The notes below the pieces were generated by a model, which had not been told where the DNA came from, ran no database searches, and saw only the letters and a program-made list of their open reading frames with translations. A DNA stretch of 64,000 nucleotides, taken from NCBI RefSeq assembly GCF_000296815.2, contig NZ_CAIT01000006.1:1060777-1124776 (forward strand), given 5' to 3'. A program made the position numbers and the translations under genes. Below, in pieces: positions 54,473 through 63,607 of this stretch (position 1 is the stretch's first letter; each line of letters begins with the position of its first letter). The stretch comes from Fibrisoma limi BUZ 3 (GTDB lineage Bacteria; Bacteroidota; Bacteroidia; Cytophagales; Spirosomataceae).

Positions 54473-55308
54473 CAAGTTGACGGATGTTCAAAGAGTGTTT
54501 CGCCGGGACCGTCTTCGGCCCACCACAGCACCTCGTACGTTCGGCAGCCGTTACGCTGCCCCGACAGGTGCATAGCCATCGACCGGCACTCACCGTAGCG
54601 TCGGCGGTACTGTTTCCGATACAGCCAGCCCGCCAGCGACATACCGGCAATCGGCCCGACGAAGTAGATCCAGACCGCCGTCCAAACCCCGGCTGAAACG
54701 GCCGAACTGACCGTCCGGGCCGGGTTGATGCTCATGCCGGAGTAAGGCGCTTCAACCGTGATGTAAAAGGCTACCAGCGCTCCGACAAAATAACCGGTGT
54801 AGGGCGCTAACCGCCGGGAGTTACTGAGCGCCAGCACCATCGTCAGCATCCAGAAGGCCATACCGAACTCCAGCACCAGCGCCACCCAGACTCCCGCTTT
54901 GCCAGGTACTGTTGCCACGTAGTTTACCGTTGGGTGGGCCATGAAGTACGGGATTAGCCAATGCAGTAACCCAATGGCCAGCGAGCCACCCGCGAACTGC
55001 GCAACGATGTAAGCGGCTGCATCCGTGGTGGTGATGCGATTGAGCCGCCACTGAGCAATGGTCACGGCCGGGTTCAGATGTGCCCCCGAGAGCTTACCCC
55101 ATCGGGAATAGATCAGGCTAACCGCGGTCAGGCCCATGCCCAGGCCAATCAACGCCCGCCGAAGCCATGCCGACGGAATAGCATCCCGAACCGGTAACGC
55201 TGGATGCTCAACCAGAATCACGACGAAGGACGCCATGAGCATGAACGTACCCAACGCCCATGCTTCAATCAGGTAAACAGGCCATTTTTTGCTGAGCGTC
55301 GGAGCCAT
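54472..55308 (-). CDS. Aquaporin (MIP family)
   Basis: The ATG at 55308 gives 278 residues; the frame extends upstream but would overlap the debranching gene out of frame. Both NPA motifs are present (SGAHLNPAVT and SINPARTV), with six helices and an Arg in the selectivity filter after the second NPA. The C-terminal 50 residues are a hydrophilic cytoplasmic tail. The channel conducts water or small neutral solutes such as glycerol. Its link to the glucan genes is by location only. Confidence 0.93.
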   Translation of the reverse strand: MAPTLSKKWPVYLIEAWALGTFMLMASFVVILVEHPALPVRDAIPSAWLRRALIGLGMGLTAVSLIYSRWGKLSGAHLNPAVTIAQWRLNRITTTDAAAYIVAQFAGGSLAIGLLHWLIPYFMAHPTVNYVATVPGKAGVWVALVLEFGMAFWMLTMVLALSNSRRLAPYTGYFVGALVAFYITVEAPYSGMSINPARTVSSAVSAGVWTAVWIYFVGPIAGMSLAGWLYRKQYRRRYGECRSMAMHLSGQRNGCRTYEVLWWAEDGPGETLFEHPST

Positions 55309-55319
55309 ACGTGACCGGA

Positions 55320-57299
55320 TTAACGTAGCGGATAATCGGACAGTAGTTTGATCATCGCCCCTACTGACCACGCCTGATGGACCGTACCACGGCCCCGTTT
55401 CGGGTGCAGTCCGTCGAAGATTTCGGAGATACCAAACAGGCAATCGTTTTCGTAGAAATGCTGCTTCAACGTAGCCAGTTCGGCATACATCCGGCTTTTG
55501 GCGGCCTCCGACTGCCCATGCATGCGCAGATACGCCTGCCAGTATTCGCCGAGCAGAAACGGCCAGACAGTTCCCTGGTGGTAGGCCGTATCGCGAAGCC
55601 AGGGGTCACCGCCGTACATGGCCACAAACGCCGGGTCCTGGGGCGAAAGCGTCCGCAGGCCAAGGGGTGTGTAGAGGTGCTGCTCGACCGTGGCCATCAC
55701 CTGTTGCTGCTCGCTGGGATTCAGCAACGGGAAAGGCAGGCTCAGGGCGTAAATCTGATTCGGCCGGATACTGGCATCAGGTGCGCTGCCGGGCCTGACA
55801 ACATCGTTCAGATACCCACGATCGTTCCAGAAGTACGCGGAAAAGTTCTCCTCGAAGCGCCGGAGCAGCAGGACGTAAAAGTCAGGCTTTTTCCGAAGCT
55901 GTTTGGCAAAGAAAATAGTGATCTGGAGTGCATTGTACCAGAGCGCATTGATCTCGACGGGGCAGCCGTGCCGGGGCGTCACCACGAAGTCGCCGACCCG
56001 GGCATCCATCCAGGTCAGTTGTGCATTCCCTTTCCCTCCGAACAGCAACCCTTCGTCGGTCACGTGGATGCCGTAGCGCGTACCGGCACGATGCGCGTCC
56101 AGAATCGTCAGCAGATGATCGAAATGCTGCTCGATAAAGGACAGATCATCGAAGCGCAGGTAATACTCGTAGAGGGCTACGAACAGCCAGAGCGTCGCAT
56201 CTACGGTGTTGTATTCGACGGGGTCCTGATTATTGTCCGGAAAGCGGTTGGGTAACATCCCGTCGTCGAGGTACAGGAAAAACGTACTCAGAATCCGCTG
56301 GGCCGTTTGCTGCTGACCGAGCGAAATGCACAGCCCCCGCAGGGCAATCATCGTGTCGCGGCCCCAGTCCGTAAACCAGTGGTACCCCGCAATAATCGTC
56401 TCACTCTGGGCGGCCGGTGCCCCTGTGGTCGGCGTACCGGCGGTTACTTTCCGCTGCACGATGAACTGATTGGCCGACACGACAAGGTCCTGCAAAAACT
56501 GGTCGGACTGCGTGCAGCGTAGGGTCTGGATGCGTTTCATTTCCGAAGCCCGCAACGTATCAGGCGAACTGGCCCGGAATCGTTCATCCGTCGAAAACGT
56601 CAGAAAACATTCGTCGCCGGGTTCCATCCGTACTTCCACAAAGCCCACCGAATAGGCATCTTCCAGATAATCCAGCCCGCGCTGCTGCTCTTCCCGGTAG
56701 CTGAAACGGTTATACCACGTCCGGGATTCAATAAATACACCCGCCGAAAAAGCGATGTAGAGTGGGTCCGCGCCAAAATGAGCGTAGAGTTTAAGCAGCC
56801 CCTCCTGGCGTTCAAGGTAGTAATTGAAGTAATCGCTGCGATGGAACAGGCTATGGTAATCGCGGTGGACAAGCAGCGGATTCAACCGCAGCGTAACAGC
56901 CTGATGACTCATGTTCTGGTAGGCAACCACGGTCGTGTTGGCCGTCTGGACCATAAATACCGTTTTGGCAATGGTGTAGCCGCCAACCTGGTATATCCAC
57001 CTTGGCAGGGGCAACCGCTCAAACGACACCAGATACCGCCATCCCTGTGGGTGTACTACATCAACGTACTGATTACTCGACAGATCGGTCGTAGCCTGAT
57101 CGGTGAAGAGCGTTTCTTCGACCTTCGACACCAGTACCTGCCGGTCGGTGGGTGGATTCCGGGCCGCTACCAGCAGGCCGTGGTATCGCCGGGAATTGGC
57201 CCCCGCCAACGTACTACCCGCATACCCGCCAAGACCGTTCGTGACTAACCATTCCCGCTCGGCGAGGTGCTCAAAATTGCTGTTGAGGAAGTAGTACAT
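55320..57299 (-). CDS. Amylo-alpha-1,6-glucosidase (glycogen debranching enzyme type)
   Basis: The 659 residues have an N-terminal GDE domain (EWLVTNGLGGYAGSTLAG, ANSRRYHGLLVAA) and a C-terminal (alpha/alpha)6 catalytic barrel (WFTDWGRDTMIALRG, NTVDATLWLFVALYEYYLR, GNAQLTWMDARVGD, YHQGTVWPFLLGEYW), with acidic catalytic candidates in DWGRD and TWMDA. No signal peptide is present, so it acts in the cytoplasm on alpha-1,6 branches. It is seven bases after the glucosidase and precedes the aquaporin by 11. Confidence 0.94.
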   Translation of the reverse strand: MYYFLNSNFEHLAEREWLVTNGLGGYAGSTLAGANSRRYHGLLVAARNPPTDRQVLVSKVEETLFTDQATTDLSSNQYVDVVHPQGWRYLVSFERLPLPRWIYQVGGYTIAKTVFMVQTANTTVVAYQNMSHQAVTLRLNPLLVHRDYHSLFHRSDYFNYYLERQEGLLKLYAHFGADPLYIAFSAGVFIESRTWYNRFSYREEQQRGLDYLEDAYSVGFVEVRMEPGDECFLTFSTDERFRASSPDTLRASEMKRIQTLRCTQSDQFLQDLVVSANQFIVQRKVTAGTPTTGAPAAQSETIIAGYHWFTDWGRDTMIALRGLCISLGQQQTAQRILSTFFLYLDDGMLPNRFPDNNQDPVEYNTVDATLWLFVALYEYYLRFDDLSFIEQHFDHLLTILDAHRAGTRYGIHVTDEGLLFGGKGNAQLTWMDARVGDFVVTPRHGCPVEINALWYNALQITIFFAKQLRKKPDFYVLLLRRFEENFSAYFWNDRGYLNDVVRPGSAPDASIRPNQIYALSLPFPLLNPSEQQQVMATVEQHLYTPLGLRTLSPQDPAFVAMYGGDPWLRDTAYHQGTVWPFLLGEYWQAYLRMHGQSEAAKSRMYAELATLKQHFYENDCLFGISEIFDGLHPKRGRGTVHQAWSVGAMIKLLSDYPLR

Positions 57300-57305
57300 A
57301 GCTGC

Positions 57306-59975
57306 TCAGGGTAAGACGGGGGCCGGTTGTCGGCTAACCGTTTTGATGAAAACCTGATCGATGAGGTGCGCCACCACGCCCGTCCAGCCTGTCTGGTGCG
57401 ACGCCCCTACCCCACGCCCGGTGTCGCCGTGGAAATACTCGTAGAACAGCATCAGGTCCCGAAAATGCGGATCATCGCGATACACCTCATCCCGCCCATG
57501 AATGGGTCGACTACCGTCCGGCCCCGGCCGGAACAGCCCAACCAGTCGCTCGGTCAGGGCTTCGGCTACCCGACCGAGCGGCATGAGTTTACCACTGCCG
57601 GTGGGATACTCAACCTGAAGAGTTGCGCCATAATACCGGTCATACTGCCGAAGCGCCTGAATCAGCAGGTAGTTCATCGGCATCCAGATCGGTCCGCGCC
57701 AGTTGGAATTCCCGCCGAACGCACCTGTCGACGACTCGCCGGGATCGTAGCGGAGGCCAAACTGCTCACCATTGATGTCGACCTGATACCCCCGCTCGTG
57801 CAGCCTGGAAATACTCCGAATACCACCCGGTGCCAGAAATTCGTCTTCGTCGAGCATGGCCTGCAACAACCGCTGCAAACGCCGGGGCGGAATGAGCGAC
57901 AGCAGAATCTGGTCCGGTTCGGCCGCGTCGACCACCTGATAGTTGACCAGCTTGGCGCGGTATTCAGCAAACCACTTGAGCCGGAAGGTAAAATCGGGGG
58001 CGTTGGCAAAATGGCTCATATCCAGCGGCAGTACCGCAAACAGGGTCGACAGTCCCACCAGCGAGCGTACTTTGAGAGGAATGTGCCGACCGTCGGGCAG
58101 GGCCAGTACGTCGTAGAAAAAGCCTTCCCGCTCATCCCACGACCCCGACATATCCGGGTCCTGACTAATGCGGTTGAGGGATTCGGCGATGTATACAAAA
58201 TGCTCGAAAAACTTGGTTGCCATGTCTTCGTAAGCCGCGTCGTAGCGCGTAATCTCCAGCGCGATTTCCAACATATTCAGGCAGTACATACCCATCCAGG
58301 CGGTACCGTCGGCCTGCACCAGCCGCCCTCCACCCGGAATGGCCGCGCTCCGGTCGAACACACCGATGTTGTCGAGCCCCAGAAAACCACCCTCGAATAC
58401 GTTCTTGCCGTGCGCGTCCTTTCGATTGACCCACCACGTAAAATTGAGGCTCAGTTTGTGGAAGGCTTTTTTGAGAAAAGTGATGTCGGCTACGCCCCGC
58501 CGGGCTTTTTCCAGTTGATACACCTGCCAGCAGGCCCAGGCATGAACAGGCGGGTTTACGTCGCCAAACGACCATTCGTAAGCCGGAATCTGGCCGTTGG
58601 GGTGCATGTACCACTCCCGCAGGAACAGCAGCAACTGCTGTTTGGCAAAGCCGGGGTCGATCATCGCCAGCGGAACGCAGTGGAAGGCCAGATCCCAGGC
58701 TGCATACCACGGGTACTCCCACTTATCGGGCATGGAAATAATGTCCTCGTTGTTAAGCGATTCCCACTGGTGATTCCGCCCCGTCCGGCGACCAGCGGGT
58801 GGCGGCACCTGGCCCGGATCGCCCGCCAGCCAGCGCGGAATGTCGATGTTGTAGTATTGCTTCGTCCAGAGCATCCCCGCAAAGGCCTGCCGCTGGATGT
58901 TAGCCAGTTCAGGGTTTGTATGCGACGCCACGAACTGCCCGTAAAACCCGTCGGTCTCCTGCTGACGCTGTTCAAACAGATCGTCGAATGCGTCGAATGG
59001 GTCGGACAACGGTTCTTTGCTCAGCCGCAGACAGACCGACGTGCTGTCGCCACCGGCTACCCGCAGGACGTACATCGGCGCAAACTTGGTACCCGCCGAC
59101 CGGCCCTCCATCCAGTCGAAGTCGTGGTTGACAACGGCCCGGTGAAAGGCATCTTTTACGAAAGGAGACGGGTTCGGAAAACCAAAGATGCGTTCGCTAT
59201 TGGTCTCATTCTCCGTAAAGAGGGTTCGCTGAGCGGCCTGAAAGTAAAACTGATAGTCGCCCAGGTCCTCGTGCCTGGCCCGCACATGCCCGACCGAATC
59301 ATGGGCGACGAGCGACAGATTCGGCTTTTCGGTCATGAGGCCAAACGACCACAGGTTCCGGAACCAGAGCGTCGGGAGCAGGGTCAGTTCAGCCGTATCA
59401 GCCGCCCGGTTGTAGACAGTAATGCGAATGAGAATATCCTCCTCGCTGGCCTTGGCGTATTCTGTGACTACGTCAAAATAGCGGTTGTCCCGAAACCCCC
59501 CCGTATCCAGCAGTTCATATTCCGGCTCGTGCCGCCCCCGGCTGCGATTGGTATGCACCAGGTCTGCATAAGGGAACTCGGCCTGCGGATACTTGTACAA
59601 ATGCTTCATGTACGAGTGCGTGGGGGTGCTGTCGAGGTAGTAGTACAGCTCCTTCACATCTTCGCCATGATTGCCTTCGGGGCCGGTCAGGCCGAACAAC
59701 CGCTCTTTCAGGATCGGGTCACGGCCGTTCCAGAGCGACACCGCAAAACACAGCCGCTGCCGGTCGTCGGAGATACCGGCCAGTCCATCTTCCCCCCAGC
59801 GGTATGCCCGCGACCGGGCGTGATCGTGCGGAAAATAATCCCAGGCCGTGCCGTGCGGACTGTAATCTTCGCGAACGGTCCCCCATTGCCGTTCGGACAG
59901 ATAAGGGCCCCATTTTCGCCAGGCGAGTCCGGCTTCAATGCGTTGTTGTTCGTTGATTGGGTTTTCGGTAGTCAT
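57306..59975 (-). CDS. Large glucosidase, MGH1/GH63-like
   Basis: The 889 residues have no signal peptide. Visible segments include WRKWGPYLSERQWGTVREDY, HDHARSRAYRWGEDGLAGI, WEYPWYAAWDLAFHCVPLA, FLGLDNIGVFDRS and NWRGPIWMPMNYLL, typical of cytoplasmic mannosylglycerate/glucosidase-type (alpha/alpha)6 enzymes. It probably trims alpha-linked gluco-oligosaccharides. Its gene contains no TTA, CTA or TCA codon over almost all its length, which leaves a long open frame on the opposite strand. It heads the debranching enzyme and aquaporin run. Confidence 0.9.
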   Translation of the reverse strand: MTTENPINEQQRIEAGLAWRKWGPYLSERQWGTVREDYSPHGTAWDYFPHDHARSRAYRWGEDGLAGISDDRQRLCFAVSLWNGRDPILKERLFGLTGPEGNHGEDVKELYYYLDSTPTHSYMKHLYKYPQAEFPYADLVHTNRSRGRHEPEYELLDTGGFRDNRYFDVVTEYAKASEEDILIRITVYNRAADTAELTLLPTLWFRNLWSFGLMTEKPNLSLVAHDSVGHVRARHEDLGDYQFYFQAAQRTLFTENETNSERIFGFPNPSPFVKDAFHRAVVNHDFDWMEGRSAGTKFAPMYVLRVAGGDSTSVCLRLSKEPLSDPFDAFDDLFEQRQQETDGFYGQFVASHTNPELANIQRQAFAGMLWTKQYYNIDIPRWLAGDPGQVPPPAGRRTGRNHQWESLNNEDIISMPDKWEYPWYAAWDLAFHCVPLAMIDPGFAKQQLLLFLREWYMHPNGQIPAYEWSFGDVNPPVHAWACWQVYQLEKARRGVADITFLKKAFHKLSLNFTWWVNRKDAHGKNVFEGGFLGLDNIGVFDRSAAIPGGGRLVQADGTAWMGMYCLNMLEIALEITRYDAAYEDMATKFFEHFVYIAESLNRISQDPDMSGSWDEREGFFYDVLALPDGRHIPLKVRSLVGLSTLFAVLPLDMSHFANAPDFTFRLKWFAEYRAKLVNYQVVDAAEPDQILLSLIPPRRLQRLLQAMLDEDEFLAPGGIRSISRLHERGYQVDINGEQFGLRYDPGESSTGAFGGNSNWRGPIWMPMNYLLIQALRQYDRYYGATLQVEYPTGSGKLMPLGRVAEALTERLVGLFRPGPDGSRPIHGRDEVYRDDPHFRDLMLFYEYFHGDTGRGVGASHQTGWTGVVAHLIDQVFIKTVSRQPAPVLP

Positions 59976-60002
59976 AGCTGAGTTGAGAAGGTGTCTCTAC
60001 GG

Positions 60003-60818
60003 TTATCCATTATCTTCAAATCCAGGATAAAGGGCCATCCCACCGTCGACGACAATGGTCTGGCCATGAATGTAATCGGCTTCGTCGGATGCCAGCCACG
60101 CCACTACGGCACCAATGTCGGACGTTTCGCCGATACGTTTGTACGGAATCAGCTTCAGCAGGTGATTCAGGGATTGCGGGGTTTCCCACGCCATTCGGTT
60201 GATAGGCGTCCGGATCGCTCCGGGGGCTACGCTGTTCACCCGGACTTTGTACTCACCCAACTCCTGCGCAATGGACTTCATGAGCAGCATCACGCCCCCT
60301 TTGGAAGCCGCGTAGTTAGCGTGGCCCGCCCAGGGAATAAATTCATGCACCGAACTCATGCAAATGATTTTGCCGGTCGCCTGCGACACGTCCGGCCTTG
60401 GTCCCCGGCGCAGAAACTCGCGGGCCGCTTCGCGGGCGCATAGAAACTGCCCCGTCAGGTTCACGTCCAGTACGAATCGCCATTGCTCCAGCGTCATATT
60501 GACAAATAACGAATCTTTCTGTAAACCAGCATTATTCACTAAAATATCGACGGTTCCAAATGCCTCGATTGTTTGAGCAAACAGTCGCTGCACCTGCTCT
60601 TCCTGACTCACATCGGCCTGCACCAGCCGTACCTGTCCACCATCCGCCTGGATCACCCCGGCGACTTCTTCGGCTCCGGCGGGATTACCGATGTAATTGA
60701 CGACGACGTTGGCCCCTTCGCGGGCTAAGGCAATGGCACAGGCCCGGCCAATGCCCGAACTAGCGCCGGTGATGATGGCCGTCTGCCCGACAAGCCGCTG
60801 ATTTGGTTTTTGGTACAT
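60003..60818 (-). CDS. SDR oxidoreductase, glucose-1-dehydrogenase-like
   Basis: The 271 residues have a classical SDR layout: ITGASSGIGRACA for the cofactor, DILVNNAGLQ, SSVHEFIPWAGHANYAASKGG with the catalytic Ser, Tyr and Lys, and PGAIRTPINRM. The ending IVVDGGMALYPGF is also typical. Closest in look to glucose 1-dehydrogenases, which oxidise glucose to glucono-lactone. It lies 27 bases upstream of the glucosidase and 10 bases after the lactonase gene, consistent with one pathway. Confidence 0.92.
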   Translation of the reverse strand: MYQKPNQRLVGQTAIITGASSGIGRACAIALAREGANVVVNYIGNPAGAEEVAGVIQADGGQVRLVQADVSQEEQVQRLFAQTIEAFGTVDILVNNAGLQKDSLFVNMTLEQWRFVLDVNLTGQFLCAREAAREFLRRGPRPDVSQATGKIICMSSVHEFIPWAGHANYAASKGGVMLLMKSIAQELGEYKVRVNSVAPGAIRTPINRMAWETPQSLNHLLKLIPYKRIGETSDIGAVVAWLASDEADYIHGQTIVVDGGMALYPGFEDNG

Positions 60819-60828
60819 GGTGGGTTGA

Positions 60829-62475
60829 TTAGTGAGCCAGCTTTCCGCCGTTCAGCGTCGTAATTTTGTATAAACCCGTATGGGCGGTCAGATACAGTGT
60901 TTTGCCGTCGTCGCCCCAGGCCATATTGGCGGGTCTCTCGGGACCGATGATCTTGCCGAGGTACGTACCCGCGGGCGAAAGAATGCACACGCCCCCCGGC
61001 ACGGACACAAACACGTAGCCTTTTGTGTCCACTTTGACCCCATCCAGGGCTTCATCCGCAGGCCCGCCGTTCGGGTCGGCCCGGCTCAGGTCGAAGAAGA
61101 CCTTACCGTTCGTCAGCGTACCATCCGGCTTCACGTCGTACCGCCAGAGTGTTTTGGTGCGCTGAATATCCCGGATATCCCAGTTCGAAACGTACAGATA
61201 CGTTTCGTCGGGTGAGAACGCGATGCCGTTAGGGCCTCCCAGGTCCGTTGTCAACAGGTCCGTTTTGCCATTTCGGATGCGGTACACGCCTGAATAGGGT
61301 GTTTCCTTACGGGGATCATCATAGGCTTTTGGTAAGCCGTACGGCGGATCGGTGAAGTAAATGTCGCCGTTTGACTTAATGACCAGATCGTTCGGGCTGT
61401 TCAGCTTTTGGGTTTTGTAGCCGTCTGACAGCACCGTCATCGGCCCTTTGATCTCGTCACGCACAAGGCGCCGGTTACCGTGCTGACAGACAACGAGTCG
61501 CCCCTGCGCATCGATGGCCAGGCCATTGGAACCCGGCTGGTGGTATTCGCCGATGTTATAACCCGTGTAGCCCGTCTTGGTCATATAGATGGTTACGTTG
61601 CCCATCGTCGGATCGTACTTGTAAATGACGTTGGCGTTCGGATCGCTGAACAGCAGATAGCCGTCGGGGTGCCAGACCGGCCCTTCCGTAAACTGAAATC
61701 CGTCGGCCACTTTCTCAATCCGGGCGGCTGGATCAAGTACGTTTTTCAGCTCATCCTGCACCATCACTACCTGACCGAGGTTTTTCCAGGTGTCGGGCGT
61801 CGGTTTCCCGGAATAAAAATCCAGCGTCGCACTCCGAATCCAGACGTAGTTGTTCGGCAGATCGGCCAGCGGACCGTTGGTTACCAGCACAGCCAGGTCA
61901 ATTGTTTCGCCGGGCCGGGCATGATCCGTCAGCCAGACGCGCTGGCGGGCGTTGTAGCCGTTGATGACACCGTTGGCCCGCGCTCCGTACGATTTCCGCA
62001 GCCTGCCGTTGATCCAGACCTCACTGTAGTCGTCGGCTACCAGCTCGAACATCACTCGCGAACCCGCTACGGCAAACGTCCCGACGGTCTCCGGCAACGT
62101 AACCTTCACCCGGTACCAGACGTGGCTCAGCAGCCCGTTCCCCCGGCGAGTTTCGAGGTCGGTAGCGGCAACGGGCTGCCAGTCGGCCTGCTCAAAGGCC
62201 GGGGTATTGCCATGTGGCTCGAGCGTAAAGGTATTGACGGACTTTCCCGTCGGATACAACGGGGCATTGTCCGTTTCAGATGGTCCCGGTGCCCTGAACT
62301 TAGCCGGAACAATCCGGGCGTCCAGCGATTTCCATTGCGCCTTCATTAACCGGCAACCATCAGTTGTACGCAGATCGACTACGGCGACGGGATTACCCCA
62401 GGCCAACTCCCGAATCTCCTGTGCCTGGGCCCATCCTGACAGCAGCAGAAGCACTACGATGCAGCATCGGTTCAT
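60829..62475 (-). CDS. SMP-30/gluconolactonase-like protein with N-terminal galactose-binding-like domain
   Basis: The 548 residues have a signal peptide ending WAQAQ. A galactose-binding-like jelly roll at about 90-235 (VWYRVKVTLPETVGTFAV, VWINGRLRKSYGARANG) precedes a six-bladed SMP-30 propeller with metal-ligand segments FTEGPVWHPDGYLLFSD, GSNGLAIDAQGRLVVCQ, LNSPNDLVIKSNGDIYFTDP and ALDGVKVDTKGYVFV. SMP-30 enzymes hydrolyse aldonolactones. The exported location means it would act in the periplasm, unlike the cytoplasmic SDR. Confidence 0.94.
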   Translation of the reverse strand: MNRCCIVVLLLLSGWAQAQEIRELAWGNPVAVVDLRTTDGCRLMKAQWKSLDARIVPAKFRAPGPSETDNAPLYPTGKSVNTFTLEPHGNTPAFEQADWQPVAATDLETRRGNGLLSHVWYRVKVTLPETVGTFAVAGSRVMFELVADDYSEVWINGRLRKSYGARANGVINGYNARQRVWLTDHARPGETIDLAVLVTNGPLADLPNNYVWIRSATLDFYSGKPTPDTWKNLGQVVMVQDELKNVLDPAARIEKVADGFQFTEGPVWHPDGYLLFSDPNANVIYKYDPTMGNVTIYMTKTGYTGYNIGEYHQPGSNGLAIDAQGRLVVCQHGNRRLVRDEIKGPMTVLSDGYKTQKLNSPNDLVIKSNGDIYFTDPPYGLPKAYDDPRKETPYSGVYRIRNGKTDLLTTDLGGPNGIAFSPDETYLYVSNWDIRDIQRTKTLWRYDVKPDGTLTNGKVFFDLSRADPNGGPADEALDGVKVDTKGYVFVSVPGGVCILSPAGTYLGKIIGPERPANMAWGDDGKTLYLTAHTGLYKITTLNGGKLAH

Positions 62476-62476
62476 A

Positions 62477-62953
62477 TCAGTCGAGTTTGGTACTGGCCCC
62501 GGCCTTCGCTATTTCGGTGTCCTGATCGGCCGTTTTGGCACCGCTCACGCCGATAGCGCCAATCACTTCTCCTTTGTAGAGGATCGGGAAACCGCCCTGT
62601 AGCATCACCGGCCCCACGGTGGTGAGGGCGAAGCGGCCGCCATTGATGTTGTCTTCGAAGCCTTTGGTTTCCTTTTTGAACAGCGCGGCCGAGCGCGCTT
62701 TCTGGTACGAGACCTCCGCGGCCTGAGCAAACGTACCATCCATTCGTTCGAGGTAGAGCAGATGCCCGCCCGCATCCACGATGGCCACGCTGCCGCCGGG
62801 CGCGGCATTATCAACGGCGTATTTAATGGACGCAGCGGCTATCTTTTTACAGCTTTCCTGCGTGAGCTGATACGTCGTTCGGACCTGTGCCTGCGCGAGG
62901 GTGGTCACGCATATGAGCGCATTAATGAGGAGGAAGGGGTTTGATAAGGTCAT
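62477..62953 (-). CDS. GlcG/HbpS-like heme-binding family protein
   Basis: The 158 residues have a signal peptide ending LAQAQ. The GlcG/HbpS domain shows ASIKYAVDNAAPGGSVAIVD, GGHLLYLERMDG, YQKARSAALFK and GGFPILYKGEVIGAIGVSGA. Family members bind heme or corrinoid, and in other bacteria appear beside glycolate or haem-response genes. It is one base from the SMP-30 start and probably co-translated. Function here is inferred from the family only. Confidence 0.92.
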   Translation of the reverse strand: MTLSNPFLLINALICVTTLAQAQVRTTYQLTQESCKKIAAASIKYAVDNAAPGGSVAIVDAGGHLLYLERMDGTFAQAAEVSYQKARSAALFKKETKGFEDNINGGRFALTTVGPVMLQGGFPILYKGEVIGAIGVSGAKTADQDTEIAKAGASTKLD

Positions 62954-63010
62954 GATTGAGGCTGAATTAGGTGTGTTTTTTTCGAGCTGTCCTTACTGGG
63001 CTACATTCTC

Positions 63011-63562
63011 TTATTTTTTCGGTCCTTCGAACGACGTAGCCGCCAGGGTCTGCTGCGTTTCGCCCTTATGCAGAATGTCGTACTGGGCTGGTTTCTGGCT
63101 TACGGTCGGCCAGTTCTTTTGCGCCAGTTTGTAATTGTGATGTAGCCGGGCTTCCCACAGCTTCAGCGCTTTGGCGTTGTGGTTAAGGGTCAGGTGCCCA
63201 TCGGGCGTGACCCGGTGCGTCCAGATCTGAACCGGCCGCAGATTCCCTTCGGCTACGGCAATGGCGCAGAAACCACCATAGAGCGGAGCGAACTTGTCGG
63301 GGTTGGCATCAAAGGTCGCTTTGTTGGCCGCCGACGCGAACCAGAATTTAGCCCCCTGGTACTCCGACTGAAACTCAGCACTCCCCTTCACAAGTTTGTC
63401 AGGAATCGTAACCAGGGCGACGCAATCGTATCCCTGAGCGGCACATCCATTTTCGTCGAGATTTTGCAGGTACTTCCCGTTGTCGGTTCGTTGTGGGACC
63501 TGGGCAAAAGCCAGTTGGGTAAGTAAGCACCCCAGCATGAGGGCAATAACCGTTGTTTTCAT
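63011..63562 (-). CDS. Secreted YHS-domain protein, copy 3 (variant motif)
   Basis: From the ATG at 63562 the 183 residues have a signal peptide ending QLAFAQ. The YHS core is altered: GYDCVALVTIPD replaces GYDPVAYFT and the GGYCAF-type Cys is present as GGFCAIAV. It retains FDANPDKFAPLYGG. Together with Cys residues before it (NGCAAQGYDC) this may create a disulphide or another metal site. It follows the truncated VOC gene by 45 bases. Confidence 0.88.
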   Translation of the reverse strand: MKTTVIALMLGCLLTQLAFAQVPQRTDNGKYLQNLDENGCAAQGYDCVALVTIPDKLVKGSAEFQSEYQGAKFWFASAANKATFDANPDKFAPLYGGFCAIAVAEGNLRPVQIWTHRVTPDGHLTLNHNAKALKLWEARLHHNYKLAQKNWPTVSQKPAQYDILHKGETQQTLAATSFEGPKK

Positions 63563-63607
63563 GGTAGTTTGGTTTATCAAGCGTTATGCGTAATCAAGGG
63601 TAGTTGC

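Noticed and set aside
57327-59981. An 884-codon open frame on the plus strand opposite the glucosidase gene
   Set aside because: It is codon-aligned with the real gene, so stops appear only where the gene uses TTA, CTA or TCA, which this genome avoids. Its translation has no domain features.
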